Source: Lentisphaerota bacterium (GTDB taxonomy: Bacteria > Verrucomicrobiota > Lentisphaeria > Victivallales > UBA1829). From it: DNA of 59,120 bases. The notes under the pieces were generated by a model. It saw only the letters and a list, made by a program, of their open reading frames with translations. It ran no database searches and was not told the origin of the DNA. Shown in pieces: positions 31,773 through 38,702 of this stretch. How positions within the stretch are numbered: position 1 is the stretch's first letter; the number at the start of each line of letters is the position of its first letter. The stretch lies in contig SUVT01000006.1 in the NCBI GenBank assembly GCA_015061845.1, forward strand, positions 1 to 59,120, read 5' to 3'. The position numbers were made by a program, and so were the translations under genes.

Positions 31773-33128
31773 ATGAAAGTTGGTTTTTCTGTTGTTGATA
31801 TCACCCCGGAACCCGGAATTTATCTCACCGGATACGGAATGCCGGAACGCTTGGCAACAGGTGTTCATTCCCCTTTAACAGCAACCGCAATGGTCATGAA
31901 CGATGGCGAAAAAAACGCTGTCGTGATCAGTTTGGACTGGTGTTTTGTTGATTGGGAGCTGACAAAGGACATCCGGCGTGCAATTTTTGAAAAAATAGGG
32001 ATCTCTGAACAGAATATTCTGCTCAGCTGTACCCATACCCATTCCGCGCCCCATACGACTTATATGCGAACACTCGGCAGAGTTGCTGTCGATCCGGAAA
32101 ATAAAGGCGTGGAATATGCAAAAAATTCCATTCCTGCTATCGTTGAGGCAGTTGCAAATGCAAAAGCCTCTATGTGTGAAGCCTCTGCATGTTTCGCCGC
32201 CGGAAAAACAGAAACCGGAGTTTCCCGCCGGGGAATGGATAAAAACGGTGTTGTCAACGGGTTTATTGCAGATCCGGATGCGATTTATGACAGCAATATG
32301 ACTGTTGTCCGTTTCAAGAATACTGAAACAATGGAAGATATTGGTATCTTTATTCATTGCAGTGCGCATAATACAGCTATGGGAAGTTTCAATCGGGAAA
32401 TCTCCAGTGACTGGTGCGGTGTCATGAGAAAACGGGTCGGAAAATACTATGACGTTCCGATTATTTTTATAAACGGTGCAATCGGTGATGTGGGCCCCAG
32501 AACCAACTACTGGATTTCCCGAGAGGAACAATTCGGATACAGTGCCGGGGTAGGGGACGGACCGTCCTCTGTGGAAGAAGTCGGCTATCGGGCTGCAACG
32601 GATGCCCTCACTCTCCTGCAGAATATGCGGGATTTCCGTTCTGATCTTCCCTTGAGGACGAATACTGCAACAATCGAAATGCCGCAGGAAATTCCTTATA
32701 CAGAGGCGGAAGCCGAAGCTATTATGAAAAAATATGATTCCACTGCCGAAAATAATGTGGAACCGCCGCTTGGATATCAGCTGGCAAAAATCGCGCTTCA
32801 GACATGGAAACAGCCCTTGCAGCCGACTTTATCATTTGAACAGACTGTAATTTCATTCGGACCGTTGGCGATTGCGCCGTTTCCGTTTGAGATGTTCTCT
32901 GTCTTTTCCTTGAGATTGCGGAAATTCGGACCGTTCCAGTACACATTGCTTTGCAGCAATACCAACGGCAGAAATGCCTATTGTCCTGACCGTGGAGCTT
33001 TTGCCTGCGGCGGTTATGAACCGGAATGTCTGAAATGTATCCGTCCGTATGTCATCAAACCGGAAGCCGGAGACCTTGCAGTGGTTCAGACGCTGGAATC
33101 TTTGGAGAAAATGGTTTGTACAGAGTGA
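31773..33128 (+). CDS. Neutral/alkaline ceramidase N-terminal-domain protein
   Basis: 451-aa hydrolase-like protein of the neutral ceramidase N-terminal type. It starts VGFSVVDITPEPGIYLTGYG, typical of the family, followed by LLSCTHTHSAPHTTYM with zinc-binding histidines, HCSAHNTAMG, and FINGAIGDVGPRTNY. No signal peptide is present, unlike true secreted ceramidases, so it is probably cytoplasmic. In Lentisphaerae and Planctomycetes such proteins are common near sugar genes, and the substrate may not be a sphingolipid. Single gene with its own promoter. The possible terminator at 33375 is far downstream. Confidence 0.8.
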   Translation: MKVGFSVVDITPEPGIYLTGYGMPERLATGVHSPLTATAMVMNDGEKNAVVISLDWCFVDWELTKDIRRAIFEKIGISEQNILLSCTHTHSAPHTTYMRTLGRVAVDPENKGVEYAKNSIPAIVEAVANAKASMCEASACFAAGKTETGVSRRGMDKNGVVNGFIADPDAIYDSNMTVVRFKNTETMEDIGIFIHCSAHNTAMGSFNREISSDWCGVMRKRVGKYYDVPIIFINGAIGDVGPRTNYWISREEQFGYSAGVGDGPSSVEEVGYRAATDALTLLQNMRDFRSDLPLRTNTATIEMPQEIPYTEAEAEAIMKKYDSTAENNVEPPLGYQLAKIALQTWKQPLQPTLSFEQTVISFGPLAIAPFPFEMFSVFSLRLRKFGPFQYTLLCSNTNGRNAYCPDRGAFACGGYEPECLKCIRPYVIKPEAGDLAVVQTLESLEKMVCTE

Positions 33129-33408
33129 ACTGCGGAGTAATCAGCTTTAAGATATTTTTTGCAAAGAGATGATGGAGAAAATTACAGAAGTATTCGTAGC
33201 TGGACTTGAAAAATCCGGATTCTTTTGGCAAGATAAAATCTTTGTTTTATAAACTCTGCAAACCGAAAAAGTGAACCTTATTCTCAGACTACAAAACTAT
33301 CTCTAACCCAATATTCCCACCGTACACTCTGTTCTCTCTGTACACTCCGTACAAAAAAATAACAGGGCAGGGGAGGGGGCTGTTTAAGAAGAACAGCCCC
33401 CGTTTTAT
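33129..33408. other. Non-coding gap with a distal plus-strand terminator
   Basis: No supported gene. The only short frame (about 27 codons from 33171) has no family signal. Near-identical words GTACACTCTGT and GTACACTCCGT occur close together around 33320-33350. GGGGGCTGTT (33375-33384) pairs with AACAGCCCCC (33392-33401) and is followed by GTTTTATTT, a good plus-strand terminator. Two GGGNAGGG octamers overlap at 33365-33377. Confidence 0.6.
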
Positions 33409-33409
33409 T
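33375..33409 (+). terminator. Rho-independent terminator before the convergent epimerase gene
   Basis: 10-bp perfect stem with a 7-base loop and T-rich tail. It should stop read-through from the ceramidase-like gene into the convergent epimerase gene, which ends at 33409. Confidence 0.75.
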
Positions 33410-34326
33410 TACTTCGCAAGATTTTTGAAGTATTCGATGGTGGCATCCATGCCTTCGTTAAAGTCGTACTTGTGAACAAAGCCGGTACTCTTGAGCTTGT
33501 CGATGGCAGCCATAGAGTGCTTGACATCGCCGGGACGTTCGGGCAGGTAGACAACTTTGGAGGTGGAGTTGACCTTTTCTTTGATCCGTTTCACCAGATC
33601 GTTGATGGTGATCTTTCCGCCGTATGCGATATTGTAAACACCGGTGAACTCATGGGTCGCCATGAAGATGTTTGCTTCCACAATGTCTTTGACGTAGATG
33701 AAGTCACGGGTCTGTTCGCCATCACCGAAGATCGTAATATCTTCACCGGCAACAGCTTTAGCTGTGAAGATCGGAATTGCTGCAGCGTATGCACTCTTGG
33801 GATCCTGGCGGGGACCGAACACGTTGAAGTAACGCAGACAGGCTGTCTGAAGACGTCCGGTCTGGGTGAACATGTTGCAGTAGTATTCGCCGTCAAGTTT
33901 GGTGATAGCGTAGGGGCTTTTCGGTTCCGGGATCATGACTTCGCGCTTGGGCATTTCCGGATTGTCGCCGTAGATTGCTGCACTGGTACTGAAGCAGAGT
34001 TTTTTGACTTTCGCTTCAGCAGCTTCTTCCAGAACATTGATCATGCCGGTGTTATTGATCTTGATACATTCCGTGATGTTGAACATGGATTCCGGAACGC
34101 TGATCATTGCCGCAAGGTGGAAAACATAATCCACACCCTGCATGGCTTCTTTGACAGCTGCACGGTCGCAGATATCGCCTTCGATAAATTTGACATCCAG
34201 ACCGTCAAGGTTTTTCTTGTAGCCGGAACGGAGGTTATCGAGGACAACGACTTCCGCTTTTCCCTGCCAATATTCTGCGATGTGACTGCCGATAAATCCG
34301 GCACCGCCTGTGATCAGAACTCTCAT
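33409..34326 (-). CDS. NAD-dependent UDP-hexose(NAc) 4-epimerase-type protein
   Basis: 305-aa extended short-chain dehydrogenase. The Rossmann start VLITGGAGFIGSHIAEYW is followed by VFHLAAMISVPES, LCFSTSAAIYG and the catalytic SPYAITKLDGE (Tyr139, Lys143). Next come LRYFNVFGPRQDP and GDGEQTRDFIYVKDIVEA, all typical of UDP-glucose/UDP-GlcNAc 4-epimerases. It is coupled by a 4-bp overlap to the NahK-type kinase upstream (ATGA at 34323-34326) and shares the operon with a sugar nucleotidyltransferase. The set suggests interconversion of UDP-GalNAc and UDP-GlcNAc after kinase and nucleotidyltransferase action. GDP- or dTDP-sugar substrates remain possible. Confidence 0.88.
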   Translation of the reverse strand: MRVLITGGAGFIGSHIAEYWQGKAEVVVLDNLRSGYKKNLDGLDVKFIEGDICDRAAVKEAMQGVDYVFHLAAMISVPESMFNITECIKINNTGMINVLEEAAEAKVKKLCFSTSAAIYGDNPEMPKREVMIPEPKSPYAITKLDGEYYCNMFTQTGRLQTACLRYFNVFGPRQDPKSAYAAAIPIFTAKAVAGEDITIFGDGEQTRDFIYVKDIVEANIFMATHEFTGVYNIAYGGKITINDLVKRIKEKVNSTSKVVYLPERPGDVKHSMAAIDKLKSTGFVHKYDFNEGMDATIEYFKNLAK

Positions 34327-35432
34327 GCTTTATACTCCTTAGCTGTTTCTTTGACTTTCATTTTCATTGCATCCATCTGTTCTTCAATGGATTCTACCAG
34401 TTTGAACTGGGTGTGGCAACGGTCAATATTGTGATTGTTGCGATGTGTCTTGAAGTAGATATCACCGTCAAGATAATCTGTCAGGAAACGGATTCCGATT
34501 TCCATTGTGATCAGTTTTCCGGCAAAGGGCAGATATTCCAGTTCCACTTCGTTCAGGAAGCCGTTACCGCCGGCAAGATAACCGCGGAGCAGGGCTTCAA
34601 ACATGTTGAAACGCATTGTGACTTTGCTCAGATCGGGTTCATCTTCCAGGGCAGGGGAGGTGCCGGTACGGATCATATCGCCGAAGTCATAGTGCGCCAG
34701 ACCGGGCATAACAGTGTCAAGGTCGATCACACAGATACCTTCGCCGGTGAAATCGTCGATCAGAACATTGTTCAGCTTGGTATCGTTGTGGGTGATCCGT
34801 TCGGGGATAAGTCCCTGATTATGAAGATCAAGAAGGATTCCGCAATCATCGCGGCGGGACATGACAAAGTCGATTTCTTTCTGAACATTCTTGACACGGT
34901 CGAACTTATCAAGCTTGATGCTTTCTTCCAGATTGGCAAGACGTTTCGGGGTGTTGTGGAAATCGGGAATGGTTTCGTTGAGACGTCCGCCGGGGATATC
35001 GACCAGTTCGCCCTGGAACTTACCGAATGCGCGGGCTGCTTCAAACGCCTGCTTTTCGGTTTCGAGGATGTCATAAGTACGGCAGTTTTCAACGAAAACA
35101 TAGCAGCGCCAGAAGTTTCCATCGGGATCCTGATAGCAGTTTTTGCCATCGGTTGTGTGGATCACACGCAAAGTTTTCCGGCTTCCGCCGCCTTTGCCCA
35201 GATTCTTGGAAGTCAGGTGAGCGGTCACCCGTTCCACGTTTTCCATAAGGGCAGGGGGATTCTTGAAAACATTGTGGTTGATCCGCTGGACAGTGTAGTG
35301 GACAACAGTTCCGCCCTGATCGAAAGCAACCTGATAGGTATCGTTGATGTGACCGGTTCCAAAAGGAACACCGATGAAAAAATCACCATAGATGGTGAAA
35401 TGGGAGCAGACTTCTCTCAGATTATGTTTCAT
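34323..35432 (-). CDS. nahK: N-acetylhexosamine 1-kinase-type phosphotransferase
   Basis: 369-aa kinase with the aminoglycoside-phosphotransferase fold, expected to phosphorylate GlcNAc and GalNAc at C1. It follows the Bifidobacterium NahK pattern closely: GTGHINDTYQVAF (nucleotide region), ERITHNDTKLNNVLID (catalytic Asp), CVIDLDTVMPGLAHYDFGD (metal-binding Asp), RTGTSPALEDEPDLSKV and GIRFLTDYLDGDIYFKTH. Length fits NahK (about 360). It lies between the nucleotidyltransferase (8 bp upstream) and the epimerase. A salvage route for N-acetylhexosamines released from mucin or milk-type glycans fits the glycosidases elsewhere in the window. Other sugar 1-kinases of this fold are possible. Confidence 0.85.
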   Translation of the reverse strand: MKHNLREVCSHFTIYGDFFIGVPFGTGHINDTYQVAFDQGGTVVHYTVQRINHNVFKNPPALMENVERVTAHLTSKNLGKGGGSRKTLRVIHTTDGKNCYQDPDGNFWRCYVFVENCRTYDILETEKQAFEAARAFGKFQGELVDIPGGRLNETIPDFHNTPKRLANLEESIKLDKFDRVKNVQKEIDFVMSRRDDCGILLDLHNQGLIPERITHNDTKLNNVLIDDFTGEGICVIDLDTVMPGLAHYDFGDMIRTGTSPALEDEPDLSKVTMRFNMFEALLRGYLAGGNGFLNEVELEYLPFAGKLITMEIGIRFLTDYLDGDIYFKTHRNNHNIDRCHTQFKLVESIEEQMDAMKMKVKETAKEYKA

Positions 35433-35440
35433 AATTCACC

Positions 35441-36340
35441 TCAGGAAAAAAGTTTTTCTGGATAAATGTTTTCGCCGATCAATTTCTGCAAACTGCTCTG
35501 AACCAGAGGTTTATCTTCGGGGTAGGTGACTCCGAACCATGCGGATTCAGAAACAAGAACTTTTGTTGTGCAGCGTCCTGCTTTGACCAGAGAGTCAACC
35601 ACGAACGGAATGTAGAATTCACTCTTGAGCTCTGTTCCTTTTTCTTTCAGGAACTCAGTGAAAAGCTCTTCCAGATAATCGAAAAGAGTGTCCTGGAATC
35701 CCCACATATTCATGGAAACGATAGCATCTCCGGGAATTTCAACACGGCTGCCATCTTCAAGATTGCTGATATATTTTCCGTTTTCTTTGACGATTTTTGT
35801 ATGTTCCACGACATCAACAAGGTTTCCTTCTGCATTTGTGGTACAGAGACCGCGGGAAACGGAACCGTTTTCGGATGCGGTGTTCTTCATTTTGAAGCCG
35901 CACATTGCAAATTCATTGTTTTTGCTGCTGCAAAGGAAATCAGCGAGTTTCTGATAGCCATCCTGACCATAAAAATCGTCAGCGTTGATCACAACGAAAG
36001 GACCTTTAACAACATTTCTCGCAGCGTAAATTGCGTGTCCGGTTCCCCAGGGTTTGACTCTTCCTTCGGGAGCTTTGAATCCGCCGGGCAGGTCGTTCAA
36101 GTCCTGAAAAGCGTATTCAACAGGCACAAATTTTTCATATTTGCTGCCGATCTGCTTTTTGAACGCTTCTTCGATGTCTTTACGGATGATGAAGACAACT
36201 TTACCGAAATTTGCCCGGAGAGCGTCAAAAACGGAGTAATCCATCAATGTTTCGCCATTCGGTCCCATAGGATCGAGCTGTTTCAATCCGCCGTAACGGC
36301 TTCCCATTCCGGCTGCCAAAAGTACCAGTGTTGGTTTCAT
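35441..36340 (-). CDS. Sugar-1-phosphate nucleotidyltransferase
   Basis: 299-aa NTP-transferase-fold enzyme. The start LVLLAAGMGSRYGGLKQLDP is the nucleotide-binding loop, in the GSRYGG variant that often accompanies NahK-type kinases. Also seen are PWGTGHAIYAARNVVKG and VVINADDFYGQDGYQKLADF (metal-binding Asp). It should make a UDP- or dTDP-sugar from the 1-phosphate formed by the downstream kinase; UDP-GlcNAc/GalNAc is my favoured product by context. It is the first gene of the three-gene operon and lies directly left of the dif region. I found no convincing -35 box; TATATA around 36378 (minus strand) may be the -10. Confidence 0.82.
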   Translation of the reverse strand: MKPTLVLLAAGMGSRYGGLKQLDPMGPNGETLMDYSVFDALRANFGKVVFIIRKDIEEAFKKQIGSKYEKFVPVEYAFQDLNDLPGGFKAPEGRVKPWGTGHAIYAARNVVKGPFVVINADDFYGQDGYQKLADFLCSSKNNEFAMCGFKMKNTASENGSVSRGLCTTNAEGNLVDVVEHTKIVKENGKYISNLEDGSRVEIPGDAIVSMNMWGFQDTLFDYLEELFTEFLKEKGTELKSEFYIPFVVDSLVKAGRCTTKVLVSESAWFGVTYPEDKPLVQSSLQKLIGENIYPEKLFS

Positions 36341-36897
36341 TTTTTTGTCCTTTCCTGATTTGTTGATGTGAACTTTTTATATATAAGGTAAAATACCACG
36401 ATTTCTGAAAAAAATCAAATTTTCCGGCTTCTATTTTTGATATGGGATATAAACATCAATTTTTAATTCTTCTCTAGGACATACTCTTTATAAAACATCA
36501 TCAGAATCACATTTTTTGGAACAAATGTAGCGGTTGACAAGATTTTTGTTGATAAATGCAAAAGTTTCCAACATAATGCACAGAAATTATTAACATTTTA
36601 TTGACATTGAGTATGTTTAACAGTTGTTACACGTTTATGGATAAAGAGTTAAAAAAGAATGACAGTCCCCCTACTCTTGTATACGACTTAACATAATATA
36701 TATTATGCGACGTTGTAAATAGGGCATATCGATCCCTTCTGTTGTGATGATTTCAGGAATCAGCAGCAATAGCGGAGAATAAAAGTTATCACCGTATCAT
36801 TAAATAAAATCCGGATGAAAAGAGATGAATTTTACAATACGTCCCCTGCCCGATGACTTTGAAAGATGTGGAATAAAAACTTATAATGAAATGAAGA
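36341..36897. other. Terminus intergenic region around dif
   Basis: 557 bp with no supported gene between the nucleotidyltransferase start and the tilS stop. It is AT-rich and contains the dif site at 36686-36713. A single DnaA-box-like word (TTATCCATA on the minus strand, near 36640) is present but not clustered. The first right-arm KOPS (minus strand) is at 36845. No transposon ends, tRNA or phage genes were seen. Confidence 0.7.
36686..36713 (-). other. dif: dif chromosome-dimer-resolution site (XerC/XerD target)
   Basis: On the minus strand the 28 bp read as a XerC-type arm ACGTCGCATAA, a 6-bp centre TATATA, and a XerD-type arm TTATGTTAAGT. Against the E. coli dif as I remember it, 22 of 28 positions agree. 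The XerD arm differs at one base and the centre at one base; the other differences are the four outer bases of the XerC arm. It lies in a long non-coding stretch exactly where the GGGNAGGG octamers change strand, which is independent support. Confidence 0.9.
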
Positions 36898-38232
36898 TCA
36901 AACGGTGGCAAAGGAAATTGTCAGTAAATCAGAATCACGGGCAGGGTATTTGTCAGATCTTTTCACGCCGGGAATCCAAATAATTTCTCCTGAATCATCA
37001 CAAAGGACTGGATAGGAATCCCGTAACGGAGCAGGGATGTTGGCTTCTGAAAGGTACTTTTTGAGAGAATCCGGCGTAGTTCTGCCAAAGGCTGTCATTT
37101 TATCTCCGGGCAGGGCTTGACGTAATTTCAACGGGAATTTCAAGCTTTTTTTATCAAAAACTGCAATTTTGACACCATCACCCTTCCCCATGTCATTTTC
37201 GCAGATTTTCAGCATATATCCTGAAAAAACGACGGATTTAGAGTGATCCGGGTCCCAAAAAACAGGTTCTATCTTTCTGAGATCGATAAAAAAGACGGAT
37301 TTTGAGCTGATATACAGGGAATAATCCGGATGATCTGTAATAATCAATTGAGAGAACCCCTGCCCCGGCGGATGATTGATTTCTGATTCAAAACGGGTCA
37401 GTAACTGGTGTCCGGCAATGACATTTGAGCCGATTTTTTCACTCAAAAACAAGCGGAAAACCCGGCAAAATATCGCTTGGTGCAGATTCAGCCAGCTCTC
37501 ACGAAGTTCCGGTTTCATTGTCTGATAATATTTTATTGCCTGATCATCAATAAATTTTGCATCAGACTGCAGGTTTTTTAAGGATCTTGCAATGCCATCT
37601 TTTCCATAAGGGAATTTAGCATACAGTTCCGGAAGAATTTTATTCCGGAGAAAATTTCTGCCATATTCTGATTCCAGATTTGTGGCATCGGTTCTCCATT
37701 GAAGCCCCCTGCCCTTCAGGTACTCTTCTATCTGTTGTTTGGAGTGTCGAAGTAGAGGTCGGATAATTACAACTCCTTCTGTTTCATTGATTTCAGAAAG
37801 AGAGGTCAGGGCTGAGACATTTGATCCGCGCATCAATCGTAAAAAAAGATTTTCTGTCAAATCATCGGCATTATGACCCAAAGCGACAACAGATTTTTCC
37901 GGAAGTTTTTTCCAGTGATCCATACGGAGACGTCTGGCAGCAGCTTCGATCCCCTCCCCCTGTCTGATATGTTCCGGAACATTCAAGGAAATACAGGTGA
38001 ACGGAATCCCTGATTTTTGACAGAAATCCTGACAAAAAAGGGAATCTTCCACCCCTGCCCTCCCCCTGAGACCATGTTCAAAATGGATGACACTCAGGGA
38101 AAAATGAAACGCTTCCCGAGCCTCGGAAAGAAGCATGAGAAGCGTTAAACTGTCTGCACCGCCGCTGAACCCGCAATAAACATTTTTTCCATTCAGGATG
38201 GAAGCGAATTCAGGGGAAAGCTGCAGCTGCAT
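36898..38232 (-). CDS. tilS: tRNA(Ile)-lysidine synthase
   Basis: 444-aa N-type ATP pyrophosphatase that converts cytidine-34 of tRNA-Ile(CAU) to lysidine, essential for decoding AUA. The PP-loop is CGFSGGADSLTLLMLLSEA (SGGADS at residues 23-28). It is followed by HFEHGLRGRAGVEDSLFCQ, ALGHNADDLTENLFLRLMRG and RPLLRHSKQQIEEYL, as in the family. The C-terminal part has the substrate-binding domain (LRQALPGDKMTAFGR). The gene contains ten GGGNAGGG/CCCTNCCC octamers, a striking load for a coding sequence beside dif, which forces Pro/Leu/Gly choices. It starts 1 bp after the trxA stop, so the two are cotranscribed. Confidence 0.95.
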   Translation of the reverse strand: MQLQLSPEFASILNGKNVYCGFSGGADSLTLLMLLSEAREAFHFSLSVIHFEHGLRGRAGVEDSLFCQDFCQKSGIPFTCISLNVPEHIRQGEGIEAAARRLRMDHWKKLPEKSVVALGHNADDLTENLFLRLMRGSNVSALTSLSEINETEGVVIIRPLLRHSKQQIEEYLKGRGLQWRTDATNLESEYGRNFLRNKILPELYAKFPYGKDGIARSLKNLQSDAKFIDDQAIKYYQTMKPELRESWLNLHQAIFCRVFRLFLSEKIGSNVIAGHQLLTRFESEINHPPGQGFSQLIITDHPDYSLYISSKSVFFIDLRKIEPVFWDPDHSKSVVFSGYMLKICENDMGKGDGVKIAVFDKKSLKFPLKLRQALPGDKMTAFGRTTPDSLKKYLSEANIPAPLRDSYPVLCDDSGEIIWIPGVKRSDKYPARDSDLLTISFATV

Positions 38233-38233
38233 A

Positions 38234-38545
38234 TCAGAGTTCGAGAGCCTTGATCAAAGCTGCTTTATTCTGAACTCCAGGCAAATTCTTGACGATTTCG
38301 CCGTTGTTCATGACATAAAGAGAGGGGAGATTGCGGACTGCGAAGCGTTGTGCAAGAGCCTGACATTCTTCAACATTGACCTTGACAACCTTTGCTTTAT
38401 CGCCAACTTCTGCAGCGATTTCATCAAGAATCGGAGAGAGCATTTTGCAGGGACCGCACCATTCTGCCCAAAAGTCCACAAGGACTACCCCTTCAGCTGT
38501 TTCTGCATCAAAATTTTCATCGTTCAGGTACATTACCGCGCTCAT
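38234..38545 (-). CDS. trxA: Thioredoxin
   Basis: 103-aa cytosolic disulfide reductase. The active site is DFWAEWCGPCKML (Cys30, Cys33) in the thioredoxin fold, with the cis-proline in VRNLPSLYVM; the residue before it is Leu, whereas most thioredoxins have Ile or Val, a mild variation. Length and fold order are normal. It is the first gene of a two-gene unit with tilS. GGAGAG precedes the ATG, and a promoter lies at 38571-38599. Confidence 0.96.
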   Translation of the reverse strand: MSAVMYLNDENFDAETAEGVVLVDFWAEWCGPCKMLSPILDEIAAEVGDKAKVVKVNVEECQALAQRFAVRNLPSLYVMNNGEIVKNLPGVQNKAALIKALEL

Positions 38546-38570
38546 TTTTTTCTCTCCTGTTCTTCTTTTT

Positions 38571-38599
38571 ATATTATTTTTTTACTTTAGGGGTGTGAA
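38571..38599 (-). promoter_or_regulatory. Promoter of trxA-tilS
   Basis: On the minus strand TTCACA (38594-38599), 17 bp, TAATAT (38571-38576). Just upstream, CAAAGCCC near 38628 and GGGGCTTTG near 38601 can pair, a possible weak terminator of metG. Confidence 0.45.
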
Positions 38600-38702
38600 A
38601 GGGGCTTTGAATCCATCGTTTGGAAACAAAGCCCTTTGAGTAGACAATAGTCTGTTTTTCGGATTTTTCAAGTCATGTTTGAGAAAAAAATCCGATTTTT
38701 TT

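Larger units (their letters stand above)
634..35256 (+). other. Left-arm KOPS set: 17 GGGNAGGG octamers, all on the plus strand
   Basis: Octamer starts, counted by eye: 634, 1337, 2323, 8060, 8919, 9947, 11631, 15045, 19819, 20112, 27462, 29682, 32548, 33365, 33370, 34649, 35249. Eleven are GGGCAGGG, three GGGTAGGG and three GGGGAGGG. I found none on the minus strand left of 36.7 kb. GGGNAGGG is the FtsK-orienting polar sequence of E. coli, which points toward dif. They occur inside genes of either direction, so coding strand does not explain them. Confidence 0.75.

Noticed and set aside
33171-33254. Small frame of about 27 codons downstream of the ceramidase-like gene
   Set aside because: No ribosome site, no composition signal, no recognisable motif.
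36530-36720. The AT-rich gap between the nucleotidyltransferase and tilS genes as an origin of replication
   Set aside because: Only one DnaA-box-like word is present, no dnaA/dnaN nearby, and GGGNAGGG octamers converge here, which is the pattern of a terminus.
38655-38702. Strong plus-strand terminator (stem CGGATTTTT/AAAAATCCG with T run) after trxA
   Set aside because: No plus-strand gene ends upstream of it; on the minus strand the stem after metG lacks a T run, so its role is unclear.
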